The position numbers were made by a program, and so were the translations under genes. Under the pieces are notes generated by a model that saw only the letters and a list, made by a program, of their open reading frames with translations, did no database searches and was not told where the DNA came from. 48,284 bases of DNA from CAZIOH01 sp964540815 (GTDB lineage: Bacteria > Myxococcota_A > Polyangia > Fen-1088), in assembly GCA_964540815.1 (NCBI GenBank), contig CAZIOH010000046.1:1-48284 (forward strand), given 5' to 3'. This document shows positions 8,952 through 18,096 of the stretch, piece after piece (within the stretch, counting starts at the first letter, position 1; each line of letters begins with the position of its first letter).

Positions 8952-10019
8952 ATGTGGCCAGTCGCGAAGCGGTTCCGCGTATCGTCAGGGCTGGTTGGCG
9001 GTCTCTGTCTGACGTTGGGCGCGTGCTCGGCTGGGTCGCTCACGCCCGCCGACGGCGGCGTGGTCTCGACCGCGGTCGGCACGGGGGGAGGCGCGATGGC
9101 GCCCGCGACCGGCGGCGCGACCGGCGGCGCGACCGGCGGAATGCTGGGAGGGGGGGGCGTTCCCGTGGCGGCATCGGGCGGCGCGACCGTCACCGGGACC
9201 GGAGGCGTGAGCGCCGCCCCGGGTGGTGCACCTGGCCCGGCAGCCGCCGGAACGGGTGGGACGCCGCCGCCGGGGGCCGACGCCGGCCCGGACACCGCGC
9301 CCTCGCCGCCACCCGCCGACGCTTCCGTGGGGCGGGAAGTGGCCGCTCCGATCGGGGACGGGGCCTTCCCGTTGCCGGCGCCCGGTACCAAGCCCACGGT
9401 CTATATCGCCGGGGATTCCACGGTCTCGACGTACGCGCCCAACGCCAGCATGCAACAGGGATGGGGCCAGCGCATCCAGGAATGGTTCACCGCCGACGTC
9501 ATCTTCGTCAACGAGGCCATCGGGGGTGAAAGCTCCAAGTCGTTCATCGACCAGGGTCACCTCGACGAGATCCTGAAGGTGATCAAGCCGGGCGACTACC
9601 TGTTTGCGCAGTGGGGCATCAACGATCGCTCCGTGGCCGGTCCGGATCGCGCCACCGACCCTGCCACCACCTTTCGAACCTACCTGAAACAGTACATCGA
9701 CGGCGCGCGCGGCAAGAACGCGATACCGGTGCTGGTCACGCCGACCCCGCGCCACCAGTTCGTCAACGGCGTGTTCCAGAATGGGTTCCCGGAGTACTGC
9801 GCCGCGATCCAGGCGGTGGGGACCGAAACCAACACCCCGGTGGTCGATCTGCAATCCCGGGGGCTGGCGTATTACACCATGATCGGCGATGCCATGGTCA
9901 GCTCGACGATCTCTCTCGATGCGCTGCACTTCAAGGCGGAAGGCGCGAATCAGATGGCCCGGCTGGTGTCCGAGGGCGTCAAGGATCTGGGCCTGCCCAT
10001 CTCGCAATACGTGAAGTGA
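8952..10019 (+). CDS. Rhamnogalacturonan acetylesterase-like lipoprotein (SGNH, CE12)
   Basis: A 355-residue lipoprotein; ATG 8952 follows GAGGTGAG. The lipobox LTLGAC puts the lipidated Cys at 25, and about 110 residues of Gly/Ala/Pro-rich linker follow. The catalytic domain shows every SGNH block: GDST with nucleophile Ser156, GGESSKSF with the oxyanion Gly, GINDR with the block III Asn, and DALHF with Asp323 and His326. These details match the CE12 rhamnogalacturonan acetylesterases, which remove acetyl groups from pectin side regions. Surface display by lipid anchor and linker is inferred. Together with the GH29 enzyme at 18097 it suggests attack on plant or microbial polysaccharides. Confidence 0.88.
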   Translation: MWPVAKRFRVSSGLVGGLCLTLGACSAGSLTPADGGVVSTAVGTGGGAMAPATGGATGGATGGMLGGGGVPVAASGGATVTGTGGVSAAPGGAPGPAAAGTGGTPPPGADAGPDTAPSPPPADASVGREVAAPIGDGAFPLPAPGTKPTVYIAGDSTVSTYAPNASMQQGWGQRIQEWFTADVIFVNEAIGGESSKSFIDQGHLDEILKVIKPGDYLFAQWGINDRSVAGPDRATDPATTFRTYLKQYIDGARGKNAIPVLVTPTPRHQFVNGVFQNGFPEYCAAIQAVGTETNTPVVDLQSRGLAYYTMIGDAMVSSTISLDALHFKAEGANQMARLVSEGVKDLGLPISQYVK

Positions 10020-10082
10020 GGTCGACCCGCGGTCCGTGAATGGGTCGGCGGATGGCGCGTCTCGGCCCCCTTCACCGTCCGG

Positions 10083-12341
10083 TCACGGCGCCCGGCAATA
10101 GCGCGCGAGCGTGTTGTCTTGGAGGATGGCGACGAGGTCGCCGTTCGGCGCGAAGGTCGCGAAGGTCGCGTTTGAATCGAAGACGATGGATTCGTTCGTG
10201 GGCAGGTGCACGAGGGTGTTGCCCGAGACGATCCAGTTGCCTTCGGGCGAGAAGCGCGCGTGTGTCCCGGTGAGGCCCGGCAGCGACCGCACCAGCGTGC
10301 CGTCCGAAGCGGAGTGGACGGCATGCGCGCAGCCCGTCCCGAAGCTGGGCCCGTCGCACCCCGACACGAGGAGGGTCTTCTCTCCCGGGGCGAACTGGAC
10401 GTCCCGAAAGAGGTCGGCCCCCGAGGCTGGCACCGCCACCGGGGTGACCTGCGCCGGCCACACCGGGGACCCATCGCGGGCCCGGTAGAGCCCGGGTCCG
10501 GACGTCGCGACCAGGCTCCCATCGCCGTTGAAGCTGGCGCGTTCCACGCAGCGAGGCGTCGGGAGCATCGCCCCGGGCTGCAAGCCTGTGCGCGCCAGGA
10601 TGGCTACGCCTGCGTTCCACCCGCCGACGGCCAACCACTGGCCGCTGGTCGAGAAGCGCGCCAGGGTGAAGGAGCACAACCCTGCAGGAACGTTGGGTGG
10701 GGGCGGTTGGGTGTCGCGCTCGACGCCGTCGTCGGCGGAGAAGATGCCCCACCAGTCGCCCGAGAGCACGAGCTCGCCGCCGCTCGACGAGAAGCTGGCG
10801 TCGAGGGGAATCGATTGGGCCAGCTCCCGGATCGGCACGGAGGACGCGAAGGTCGTGGAGAGGCGCCAGAGCGTCGCGACCAGGGTCGTGCCTGCGACGA
10901 GACGATTTCCGTCGGGCGACACCGCGAGCACGGAGGGCAGGTTGGTCGGCCCAGAGGGTTTCACCGCGGGGAGCGCTCCGAAGAGCCGCCTCGCCGACGG
11001 CGCTCCATGCTCCGCTCGCCCGGCGCTCCCCGTGCGAGCGGAGATGGTCCCGACCTGCATCCCCGTATCGTCAATAGACGTGGGGGTGGAGGTGTCGAGG
11101 GCGGTGTTGGTCCAGTGCCCCAGGGACATGACGTTGACGACCTCGTTGCCGAAAAGAACCAGGTCGCCCGACTCGGAGTAGACGATGGGAGGCTCGATCG
11201 AATATCCGACCGCCCCGGGCACGGCCCCGGGCGCCGCGGGAAGGGTGACGTCTGCCGGGAGCGACGCCAGCAGGCTGCCGTCGGCCGCCCAGAGGACGTC
11301 GACCAAACCGGGGACGGCGCGTCCCGCCAGGGTGTCGACGCGAGGCGAGACCAGGATGCCCCGCGGATCATCGAATCCGGTCTGCGCGCTCGCCAGTTGC
11401 ATGCCCGCCGGCACCTCCAGCGGCACCGTCGAGTACTCGAGGCCCGAAGGGGCCCAGCTCTTCACGATCGGCGGAGTGCCGAACTCCGCCGTCAGGATCC
11501 GGCCGTTCCTCATCCCCGCGGAGCTGAAGTTTCCCGCCAGCTGAGTCGCGAGCGCCCCGTCGGCCGTTTGCCACACGCAAAGCGACTTCTGGTCCCACGC
11601 GAGGACGTGGTCGCCTTCCGCCGAGAACCGCACGGTGTTGCCGGTGCAGGCGCTGCTCACCTTCATCTTCCGAACCATCGCGCCGGTGGCGACGTCGCGC
11701 ACCCGTGCCACGCCGGCCGCCACCTCCGCCAAGGTGGTGCCATCTGGCGAGAACGCGATGCTCTCTGGCGGGTTGCCGGCCGCGCGGACGGTCTTCGGGG
11801 CGCTGTCGTCCTTGGGGTAGAGCAGCACCCGGCCATCGTCGTAGAGCACGGCCAGCGCATCGCTGGTCGGTGGAAAGATCGCCTGCAGGGCGCTGGCTTC
11901 CACCGGTGCGATGGACCCACACGACGTCCAGCGCCACAGGCGCGAGACCTGAGGGTCGACCGGGGTGAACGGAGCCAGCCCGGTCGGGCCACCGCTCGCC
12001 GCCCCGCCCGTGACTTGGCTTCCGCCAGGGCCCCCGCCCGCGCCCGGTGAGCCGCCGATCCCGCTGCCCGCTGCGCCGAGAGGCAGAGCCCCCGCGCCGG
12101 CGATCGACGTCGACCCGCCCCAGCCGGCGCCGCCGCTGCCGGTCGCGGGGCGCGTGCTCACGCCGCCACCTCCGCCGGCCGCGCCGGTCCCCTTGCTGGT
12201 ATCCGAGCCAGCGACGTGGCTCGAGCGGCTACACCCGAACAGGCACGACGAGAGAAGCAGCGCCCAAGCCACGCGCGGCGAGCGTACGTCCGCGCTCGGC
12301 TTCGCCGCGCCCTTTGGCCCCACATCCGGCTTCGGAGTCAT
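10083..12341 (-). CDS. Beta-propeller (WD40-like) lipoprotein, paralogue 1
   Basis: A 752-residue protein. ATG 12341 is preceded by GGGAGG; the open frame continues upstream but only as a shadow of the neighbouring gene. The signal peptide ends in LLSSCLFGC, then a Gly-rich linker of about 90 residues. The rest consists of WD40/YVTN-like blades such as SIAFSPDGTTLAEV and VRFSAEGDHVLAW. Conserved Cys residues (SCGSI, SACTG, SLCVW, SGCDG, GCAHA, ARYCR) suggest disulfide-stabilised blades outside the cell. The upstream gene (12377-14440) is a clear paralogue 35 bp away with the same ending (TLARYCR-P), so the two form a duplicated operon. No enzymatic motif is visible; ligand binding or scaffolding is likely. 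Confidence 0.8.
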   Translation of the reverse strand: MTPKPDVGPKGAAKPSADVRSPRVAWALLLSSCLFGCSRSSHVAGSDTSKGTGAAGGGGGVSTRPATGSGGAGWGGSTSIAGAGALPLGAAGSGIGGSPGAGGGPGGSQVTGGAASGGPTGLAPFTPVDPQVSRLWRWTSCGSIAPVEASALQAIFPPTSDALAVLYDDGRVLLYPKDDSAPKTVRAAGNPPESIAFSPDGTTLAEVAAGVARVRDVATGAMVRKMKVSSACTGNTVRFSAEGDHVLAWDQKSLCVWQTADGALATQLAGNFSSAGMRNGRILTAEFGTPPIVKSWAPSGLEYSTVPLEVPAGMQLASAQTGFDDPRGILVSPRVDTLAGRAVPGLVDVLWAADGSLLASLPADVTLPAAPGAVPGAVGYSIEPPIVYSESGDLVLFGNEVVNVMSLGHWTNTALDTSTPTSIDDTGMQVGTISARTGSAGRAEHGAPSARRLFGALPAVKPSGPTNLPSVLAVSPDGNRLVAGTTLVATLWRLSTTFASSVPIRELAQSIPLDASFSSSGGELVLSGDWWGIFSADDGVERDTQPPPPNVPAGLCSFTLARFSTSGQWLAVGGWNAGVAILARTGLQPGAMLPTPRCVERASFNGDGSLVATSGPGLYRARDGSPVWPAQVTPVAVPASGADLFRDVQFAPGEKTLLVSGCDGPSFGTGCAHAVHSASDGTLVRSLPGLTGTHARFSPEGNWIVSGNTLVHLPTNESIVFDSNATFATFAPNGDLVAILQDNTLARYCRAP

Positions 12342-12376
12342 GAGCACGTTGGCCTCCCTGGGATCGTGACCCGCGT

Positions 12377-14440
12377 TCACGGGGTCCGGCAGTAACGGGC
12401 GAGGGTGTCGTCGCCAAGGATGGCGACGATGTCGCCGTTCGGCGTGAAGGTCGATATGGTCGCGGTCGCATCGAAGACCACCGATTCGCGCGTGGGCACG
12501 TGAAGGGCCGTATTGCCCGAGACGATCCAGTTGCCCTCGCCCGAAAAGTGGGCGCGCGTCGCCCCGAGCTCCGGGAGGTTGCGGATCAATGCACCGTCGG
12601 ACACGGAATGAAGCGCGTGGGTGCACGCGGTGCCGGAGTCCAGCCCGGCGCACCCCGACACGAGGAGCGTGTCTCCGCCAGGGGAGAATTCAACGTCGCG
12701 GAAGAGGTCTGTTCCCGCGGTCGCTGCGGGCGTGGGGACGATCTGGGCTGGCCAGACCAGCGACCAGTCGCTGGTTCGGTAGAGCTCCGGGCCCGGCAGT
12801 GCGAGCAGGCGCGCGTCGGAGCTGAAGCTGCCGCGGTCCATGCAGTGCCCCGTCGGGAGCGCGGTGACGGGTTGAAGTCCGCTGCGCGCGAGGATGCGCA
12901 CCGCGGGGCTGTTGCCCCCCAAGGCCAGCCAGTTCCCGTCGTTCGAGAACCGCGCCACGGTGAAGACGCAGTCGACCGGGGAGGCCCCGGGGGGCTGGAA
13001 GGCGACCGGGCCCAGGTCTCGCAGGGATCCATCGTCGGACGAGAACACCGCCCATCCGTCCCCCGAGGACAGGACCTCGCCGCTGCTCACCGAGAAGCTC
13101 ACCTCGAGTGGGCTCTCCTGGGCGAGCTGGCGAATGGGCACGGAGGCCCCGAAGCTCGGGGCCACGCGCCAGAGCAGGACGCCGTCCGAGGTGGCGGTCG
13201 CGAGCCGCGCTCCGTCGGTCGAGACGGACAGGGAGCTCGGCAGCCGGCCGGGGGACGAGGGCCTCGACGCGGGCAGCGATCCGAACAGCCGCCTCGCCGC
13301 GGGAGCCCCGCTCTGCGCTCGGCGCGCCATCGGATAGGGGACGCCCGCGATCTGCCTGCCGGTCTCATCGATCGACGTCGGGGTCTCGTCGTCCACCGCG
13401 GTGTTCGTCCAGTGCTGCAGGGAAGCGACGTCCACGACCTCGTTGCCGATGAGGACCAGGGCGCCGGACCCGGAGTAGACCAGGATCCCGAATTTCGGAT
13501 CGGTGAGGAGAACCGACGGGAACGAGGCGAGCAAGGCTCCGTCCGCCGACCAGAGCTGGGAGAGTCGGTCGGGGTAGACCGCCAGCCCCACGATGGTGTC
13601 CGCGCGGGGCGAGACGACGACGCCCTGGAGGCCGGCCAGCGCGGTCGCCGCGGACACTTCCAGGGCGATCTCGGACGGGACGAGCCCGGGGAGCGACCAG
13701 CTCTCGACGCGGGGAGCAGCGCTGCTCCGCTCCGAGGCGAGGATGCGGCCGCCCTTCATGGCCGCGGATGCGAAGTTGCCCGGCAGCTGGAACGCGAGCG
13801 CACCGTCGGTCATCTGCCACCCGCACAGCGAGGTCTCATCCCACGCGAGGACATGGTCGCCCTCCGCGGAGAACCGCAGCGAGTTGCCGCCGGTGCAGGC
13901 GCTGCTTGCCTTCATCTCCTGGGCCACCGCTCCGGTGGCGACGTCGCGCACCCGCACGACGCCCGCAGCCATCTCCGCGAGCCAGCGACCGTCGAGCGAG
14001 AACGCGATGCTCACCGGCGGGGCGCCACCGTCGGTCGGCCGCAGGGATCTCGGAGCGACGCTGTCGTCCGCGGGGTAGAGGAGCACCCTTCCGTCGTCGT
14101 AGAGCACCGCGAGGGCGTCCCCGGAGGGCGGGAAGATGGCCTGCACCACGCTCGCGGTCATCGGCGGAATCGACCCGCAGGGCTGCCAGCGCCACTGGCG
14201 GGAGACCTGCGGATCGACGGGGACGAACGGGATGGCGCCCGGCGCGCCGGAGGTTGCGCGCCCGCCGGCGCCAGGTCCGGCGGTCGACGCGGGCAGACCA
14301 GGGTTGCCTCCGGACACGCCGGTGCCGGTGCCCACGGGCGGGCTCGCCCGGCCACACCCGGCGAGACAGGAGAGCAGCATCACCGCCGCGCGCCGAGAGC
14401 GAGCGGCGGGGAACCTGGATGAACGACCTGCCGATGTCAT
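12377..14440 (-). CDS. Beta-propeller (WD40-like) lipoprotein, paralogue 2
   Basis: A 687-residue protein. I chose ATG 14440 because GGGGGTG lies about 4-6 bases before it; a GTG two codons upstream (14446) has no room for a ribosome site. The lipobox is LLSCLAGC, followed by a shorter linker than in its paralogue. It shares with the downstream gene VDPQVSRLWRW-like, FPP(T/S)(S/G)DALAVLYDDGRVL, VRDVATGA and SAEGDHVLAWD blocks and all the Cys positions, so the pair arose by tandem duplication. It is first in a two-gene leftward operon and divergent from the M23-like genes. Function unknown. Confidence 0.8.
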   Translation of the reverse strand: MTSAGRSSRFPAARSRRAAVMLLSCLAGCGRASPPVGTGTGVSGGNPGLPASTAGPGAGGRATSGAPGAIPFVPVDPQVSRQWRWQPCGSIPPMTASVVQAIFPPSGDALAVLYDDGRVLLYPADDSVAPRSLRPTDGGAPPVSIAFSLDGRWLAEMAAGVVRVRDVATGAVAQEMKASSACTGGNSLRFSAEGDHVLAWDETSLCGWQMTDGALAFQLPGNFASAAMKGGRILASERSSAAPRVESWSLPGLVPSEIALEVSAATALAGLQGVVVSPRADTIVGLAVYPDRLSQLWSADGALLASFPSVLLTDPKFGILVYSGSGALVLIGNEVVDVASLQHWTNTAVDDETPTSIDETGRQIAGVPYPMARRAQSGAPAARRLFGSLPASRPSSPGRLPSSLSVSTDGARLATATSDGVLLWRVAPSFGASVPIRQLAQESPLEVSFSVSSGEVLSSGDGWAVFSSDDGSLRDLGPVAFQPPGASPVDCVFTVARFSNDGNWLALGGNSPAVRILARSGLQPVTALPTGHCMDRGSFSSDARLLALPGPELYRTSDWSLVWPAQIVPTPAATAGTDLFRDVEFSPGGDTLLVSGCAGLDSGTACTHALHSVSDGALIRNLPELGATRAHFSGEGNWIVSGNTALHVPTRESVVFDATATISTFTPNGDIVAILGDDTLARYCRTP

Positions 14441-14607
14441 TGCCACCCCCGGTTGATTGGCGCGTTCGCTGCCAGCGCGACGCGCGGAGACACCGTCACG
14501 GCCAGAGGATACCAGAGGCCCGAGCCCACGAGCGCTGACGTCGACTGCGCCCGCCTCGAACGGCGATGTAGGATAGACACATCGCCGCCCGGGGAGGCGC
14601 GTCCACC

Positions 14608-15768
14608 ATGGGTGAATCCTCAGATGCGACCGATACCAGCTCGCCCTGCGCCGCCTGCGGGGGATTCCTGGGGCCGGAGACCTACGCGTACGCCCGTCGG
14701 AGCTTCCTGGCCCTGTTCTGTTCCCCGACCTGCCTCGAGCTCGCGGAGCGCGCGCGCAGCGCCGTGCACAGGACGGCGTGGGTGCGTTCCGTCAGGCACT
14801 GGTCGCTCGCGCTGATCTTCGTCGGCGTCGTCTTCACCCGGCACCGTCCGCCTCCGCGTCACCCGCTCGCGGCGCTCGCACGCACCGCGCCTGCGCGCAG
14901 CGGCGTCGACGCGGGCCTCGCGCCGCTGCCTGCAGGATGGTTCGGACCCGACTGGCCCCCGAGCGAGATGAGCATGCTGGCGGCCCTCGGCCGAGACAGC
15001 TGGGTCCATCCGCTCGCCGGTCCGGTTCGCCGCATGCCGCGCAGCGATTCGAGGGTCTTCGGGGCGGTGCGGCCGGGCGATCGCGCGGTGGAATGCCGCA
15101 ACGGCCACTGCGGGGTGGATCTCGGCGGGGAGATCTGGGGCGAGCACGTGCATGCGGTCCACGACGGCGTCGTCGACTGGGTTCAGCGGGGGCCTAACCC
15201 GGATCACGGGGGCCGCTTCGTGCGCCTCTCCCACCGGAACGGGACCCTGTTCACCCAGTACTTTCACCTGGCGGCCATTCCCCGGGAGATCGAGCGGGGC
15301 AGGCTCGTCAAGGGCGGAGAGGTGATCGGGCTGCTCGGCGACACCGGCGTGAAGGAGTCTGCGCCGCACCTGCACTTCACCATCTCGGTCCGCCCCGCCA
15401 AGGATTGGCCCGAGAAGTACATCGATCCAGAGCCGCTCATTGCCCTGTGGCCGCTGCGCGTCCCCATCGACGGCAGCGAGCTGGGACTCGTGACCACCCT
15501 CGGAGAGCCTGGAGTTCCGCTCGGCTCGGCGCTGCTCAGGCCCGGGCGCAAGCGGGCGGCCGCCGACCCGCGGCGAGCGCCCGCCGCGGCGGCCGCTCAA
15601 CAAGGCCCGCGGGCCGCGCCGGCGGGCGAGGGCGAGGAGGACGCCCCCGCCGGGCAGACGGGGAGCCCCGAAGGACGGAGCCCCGAGGCGCCGAGCCCGG
15701 AGACGCCGAGCCTGGAGGCGCCGGGCCCCGAGGCGCCGGGCCTCGAGGCTCCGAGCGAGGAGGAGTGA
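14608..15768 (+). CDS. M23 (LytM-type) peptidase with N-terminal zinc ribbon and membrane anchor
   Basis: A 386-residue protein. Cys14, Cys17, Cys38 and Cys42 form a CxxC...CxxxC zinc-ribbon-like N-terminus, presumably cytoplasmic. One membrane helix follows (about 63-77, HWSLALIFVGVVF). The extracytoplasmic part is an M23 domain: HCGVD with zinc ligands His167 and Asp171, and HLH with catalytic His254 and zinc ligand His256. M23 enzymes cut peptidoglycan cross-bridges or stems. The C-terminal tail is a degenerate repeat of PEAPSPE/LEAPGPE units (about 355-386). Its stop overlaps or adjoins the next gene, a paralogue. Confidence 0.85.
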   Translation: MGESSDATDTSSPCAACGGFLGPETYAYARRSFLALFCSPTCLELAERARSAVHRTAWVRSVRHWSLALIFVGVVFTRHRPPPRHPLAALARTAPARSGVDAGLAPLPAGWFGPDWPPSEMSMLAALGRDSWVHPLAGPVRRMPRSDSRVFGAVRPGDRAVECRNGHCGVDLGGEIWGEHVHAVHDGVVDWVQRGPNPDHGGRFVRLSHRNGTLFTQYFHLAAIPREIERGRLVKGGEVIGLLGDTGVKESAPHLHFTISVRPAKDWPEKYIDPEPLIALWPLRVPIDGSELGLVTTLGEPGVPLGSALLRPGRKRAAADPRRAPAAAAAQQGPRAAPAGEGEEDAPAGQTGSPEGRSPEAPSPETPSLEAPGPEAPGLEAPSEEE

Positions 15769-15770
15769 AC

Positions 15771-16685
15771 GTGCCGGAGATCGACGTCATCTGCATCTCC
15801 TGTGGGCGCACGCTGCTCGAGTCCGAGCGGGTGATCTTGGTGCGCGGGAGGTCGCGGGAGGCCCTCTGCTCCGAGATCTGCCTGCGCGAGGCGATCGAGG
15901 ATCGGCGGCACGCGCGCGCGGCCGCGACCCGTCGCTGGTGGACGCGGGTCGCGATGGTGGTCGTCCCCCTCGCCGCCGCGGCGGCGATCCGCCATCGCTA
16001 TCACGCCCCGCGGCCCGAGGTGATCGTCGCGGAGCCGCCTCCGCCTCTGCCGGAGCCCCTCCGCCCCGAGCCGATTCGATACGGACCCGCCTGGCCTCCG
16101 ACCAAGGCGGACTGGAACGAGGCGTTCGAGCGATCGCGCTGGGTGTTCCCGTTGCCGGGCCCCGTCCGTCGCCCGAGCCGGGCGGCTGCGCATCGGTTCG
16201 GGTCCGAGGCGTCACCCGCAGGGCACGTCGCCGAGTGCGAGGACGCCGGGCGCTGCGCGGTAGATCTCGGCGGCGAGCTGTGGGGCGAGCACGTCTATGC
16301 GGTTCACGATGGCGTGGTGGATCGCGCGCAGGGGGAGGGCGGTGACGGGCTGGGTGGCCTTCATGTGCGACTGGCCCACTTCGGTGGCATGGTGTTCACG
16401 CAGTACCTCCACCTGGCGGCGATCCCCCGTACCATCACCCGTGGCGCCCGGGTCAAGGCCGGCGATCTGGTCGGCCTCGTCGGCGACACCGGCACCGATG
16501 GCGCGCCGAGGCATCTGACCTTCACGCTCTCCATCCGTCCATCGAGCGCGTTTCCGGAGGTCTACCGGGATCCGACGGAGTGGATCGGGCGATGGCCCCT
16601 TCGCCTCGAGCCTCATGGGTCGGTGGCGGGGCTGGCCCCGCCCCACGAGGAGCCTGCTTCCGGCCGACATGGACGGCCAAGGTAG
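15771..16685 (+). CDS. Degenerate M23-like protein lacking two zinc ligands
   Basis: A 304-residue paralogue of the preceding gene, starting at GTG 15771 with GAGGAGG upstream; a GTG at 15765 overlapping the previous stop is an alternative. It keeps the layout: Cys8, Cys11, Cys33, Cys37, a helix near 51-68, then the M23 fold with the shared LGGE(L)WGEHV.AVHDGVVD block. Where the active paralogue has His167 it has Arg161 (RCAVD), and the second His of HLH is Thr250 (HLT). The spacing between motifs is identical (87 residues). Two of three zinc ligands are gone, so it should be catalytically dead, perhaps a binding partner or activator like the EnvC/NlpD class (inference). Confidence 0.82.
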   Translation: MPEIDVICISCGRTLLESERVILVRGRSREALCSEICLREAIEDRRHARAAATRRWWTRVAMVVVPLAAAAAIRHRYHAPRPEVIVAEPPPPLPEPLRPEPIRYGPAWPPTKADWNEAFERSRWVFPLPGPVRRPSRAAAHRFGSEASPAGHVAECEDAGRCAVDLGGELWGEHVYAVHDGVVDRAQGEGGDGLGGLHVRLAHFGGMVFTQYLHLAAIPRTITRGARVKAGDLVGLVGDTGTDGAPRHLTFTLSIRPSSAFPEVYRDPTEWIGRWPLRLEPHGSVAGLAPPHEEPASGRHGRPR

Positions 16686-16715
16686 GCGAACGATAGGCGA
16701 GCGATGGGCGAGCTA
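16683..16715. repeat. Three 11-bp imperfect tandem units
   Basis: Units TAGGCGAACGA, TAGGCGAGCGA and TGGGCGAGCTA run head to tail, starting at the stop codon of the M23-like gene. They probably arose by slippage. The spacer 16716-16884, between convergent genes, holds nothing else I recognise. Confidence 0.5.
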
Positions 16716-16884
16716 AGCAATGCGGGCAGCGGCCGACAAGCCGGCCCGATGACGAAGCCGCGCCGAGAACCGCGCCGGAATGTACTTGTGCGTACGTGAG
16801 GAGCGGAAGCGCAGGCCCGGCGCAGCCAGCGGGTCGGATCGTCGGCCGTCCTCCAATCGGACGCTCACCGAACGGCATTGGAGG

Positions 16885-17952
16885 CTATGGGTGGAGGGAG
16901 TAGTAGGCGCCGAAGACGTTGGCCACGTCCATGACGGCGGGGCCCGTGGTGGCGTTGGCGTCGGGCGCGTACTGCGGGGCGCTGCCGTTGCCGATGAAAT
17001 CGCTGCATTTCGGGACCTCGAAGTGCGGGGTCGAGAACACGAGCCCGGGATACTTGGCGGGCATGGCGTCGAGAGCGACGTACCCGGCGGCCGGGATGAC
17101 GGTCTCGCTCGACGTGGCGTTCTGCCCTGGGCACGCCTGGTTGCCCGGAGCGCTGGTGGTCGGCATGAGCTCGATGCGCTTGACCATCGGCCAGAGCGTC
17201 AGGATGTTCTTGATGATCCCGGCAAAGTCCGCCTCCCACTCGGCGGCCGTGTTCTCGGTCCACTGGGTCGCCATGAAGAGCACGCGATCGGGGGTGGCCG
17301 AGCCGCTGGCGCATGGATGGCTCACCGGGGTCTTCCAGGCAGAATCACCGGGCATCGCCCACACGTTGGTGTAGTGGTGTGCGACCATGATCAGCTCCCA
17401 CCTCGTGGCGTCGATCCCGGGATAGGTCAAGAAGCCCCCGTTGAACCACTGTCCCATGGTGGAAGGGCCCACCAGCAGATTGCAGGTGAAAGGCCCGGAG
17501 GCGCCGCCTGTCGCTCCACCTCCGTTTCCTCCCCCTCCGCCGCCAGCGCCGCTACCGCCGCTTCGACCGGCCCCCCCGGACGCGCCGGCCACCGCGCCCC
17601 CGCCGTTGCCGTTGCGCCCGCCGGTTCCCGCCCCCGCACCAGCATCATCGCCCGGCGCGGAATCGACTCCACCGTCGACGACGCCGACACTGGCACCGTT
17701 GGCCCCGCCGGCACCGCCCGCGGCCTGGCCGCCCGTTCCGCTGCCACCCGACCCGGGACCTCCCCCGGTCCCGATCACCGCCGCGCCACCGGTGGCGGCC
17801 CCGCCGGGCGCTCCACCCGACCCGGAGCTGGCGACTCCGGAACCACCACCGCTGCCGGTCGTCGCTGGCGGCGAAGGCACCGAGGCCCCTCCGCTGCAAC
17901 TGGCCAGGAGCCCGACGACGAGCACCACTCGAACCGCAACTGGAAGGGGCAT
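16885..17952 (-). CDS. SGNH-hydrolase-like surface lipoprotein, function uncertain
   Basis: A 355-residue lipoprotein from ATG 17952; an in-frame ATG at 18030 has a better ribosome site (GGGGGAG) and would add 26 residues before the signal peptide, so the start is open. The lipobox LLASC is followed by about 130 residues of Gly/Ala/Ser linker. The C-terminal ~190 residues begin NLLVGPSTMGQWF and contain KNILTLWPMVKRIELMPT, a layout reminiscent of SGNH hydrolases. However, the usual GDS nucleophile motif would be GPS here, and the Asp-His pair could only be the terminal DVANVFG...LHP. It is divergent from the GH29 fucosidase gene, sharing a 144-bp spacer. It may be a polysaccharide esterase or a binding protein. 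Confidence 0.6.
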   Translation of the reverse strand: MPLPVAVRVVLVVGLLASCSGGASVPSPPATTGSGGGSGVASSGSGGAPGGAATGGAAVIGTGGGPGSGGSGTGGQAAGGAGGANGASVGVVDGGVDSAPGDDAGAGAGTGGRNGNGGGAVAGASGGAGRSGGSGAGGGGGGNGGGATGGASGPFTCNLLVGPSTMGQWFNGGFLTYPGIDATRWELIMVAHHYTNVWAMPGDSAWKTPVSHPCASGSATPDRVLFMATQWTENTAAEWEADFAGIIKNILTLWPMVKRIELMPTTSAPGNQACPGQNATSSETVIPAAGYVALDAMPAKYPGLVFSTPHFEVPKCSDFIGNGSAPQYAPDANATTGPAVMDVANVFGAYYSLHP

Positions 17953-18096
17953 GAGTGAGTCAGTAGCCCATCCGGGCCGTCGAGGACCACTGAAATCGAT
18001 CGCCGTCACTCCGCGGCGTGGCCCTGCCATCGGCTCCCCCGTCCAGCAAGCCGTGAATGGGCGGAGTTACGAAAGTGTGCTAGCGATCGGATCGAC

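Noticed and set aside
12342..12653. Upstream extension of propeller paralogue 1
   Set aside because: The extra residues are an antiframe of the end of paralogue 2, and the ATG at 12341 has a ribosome site plus a proper signal peptide.
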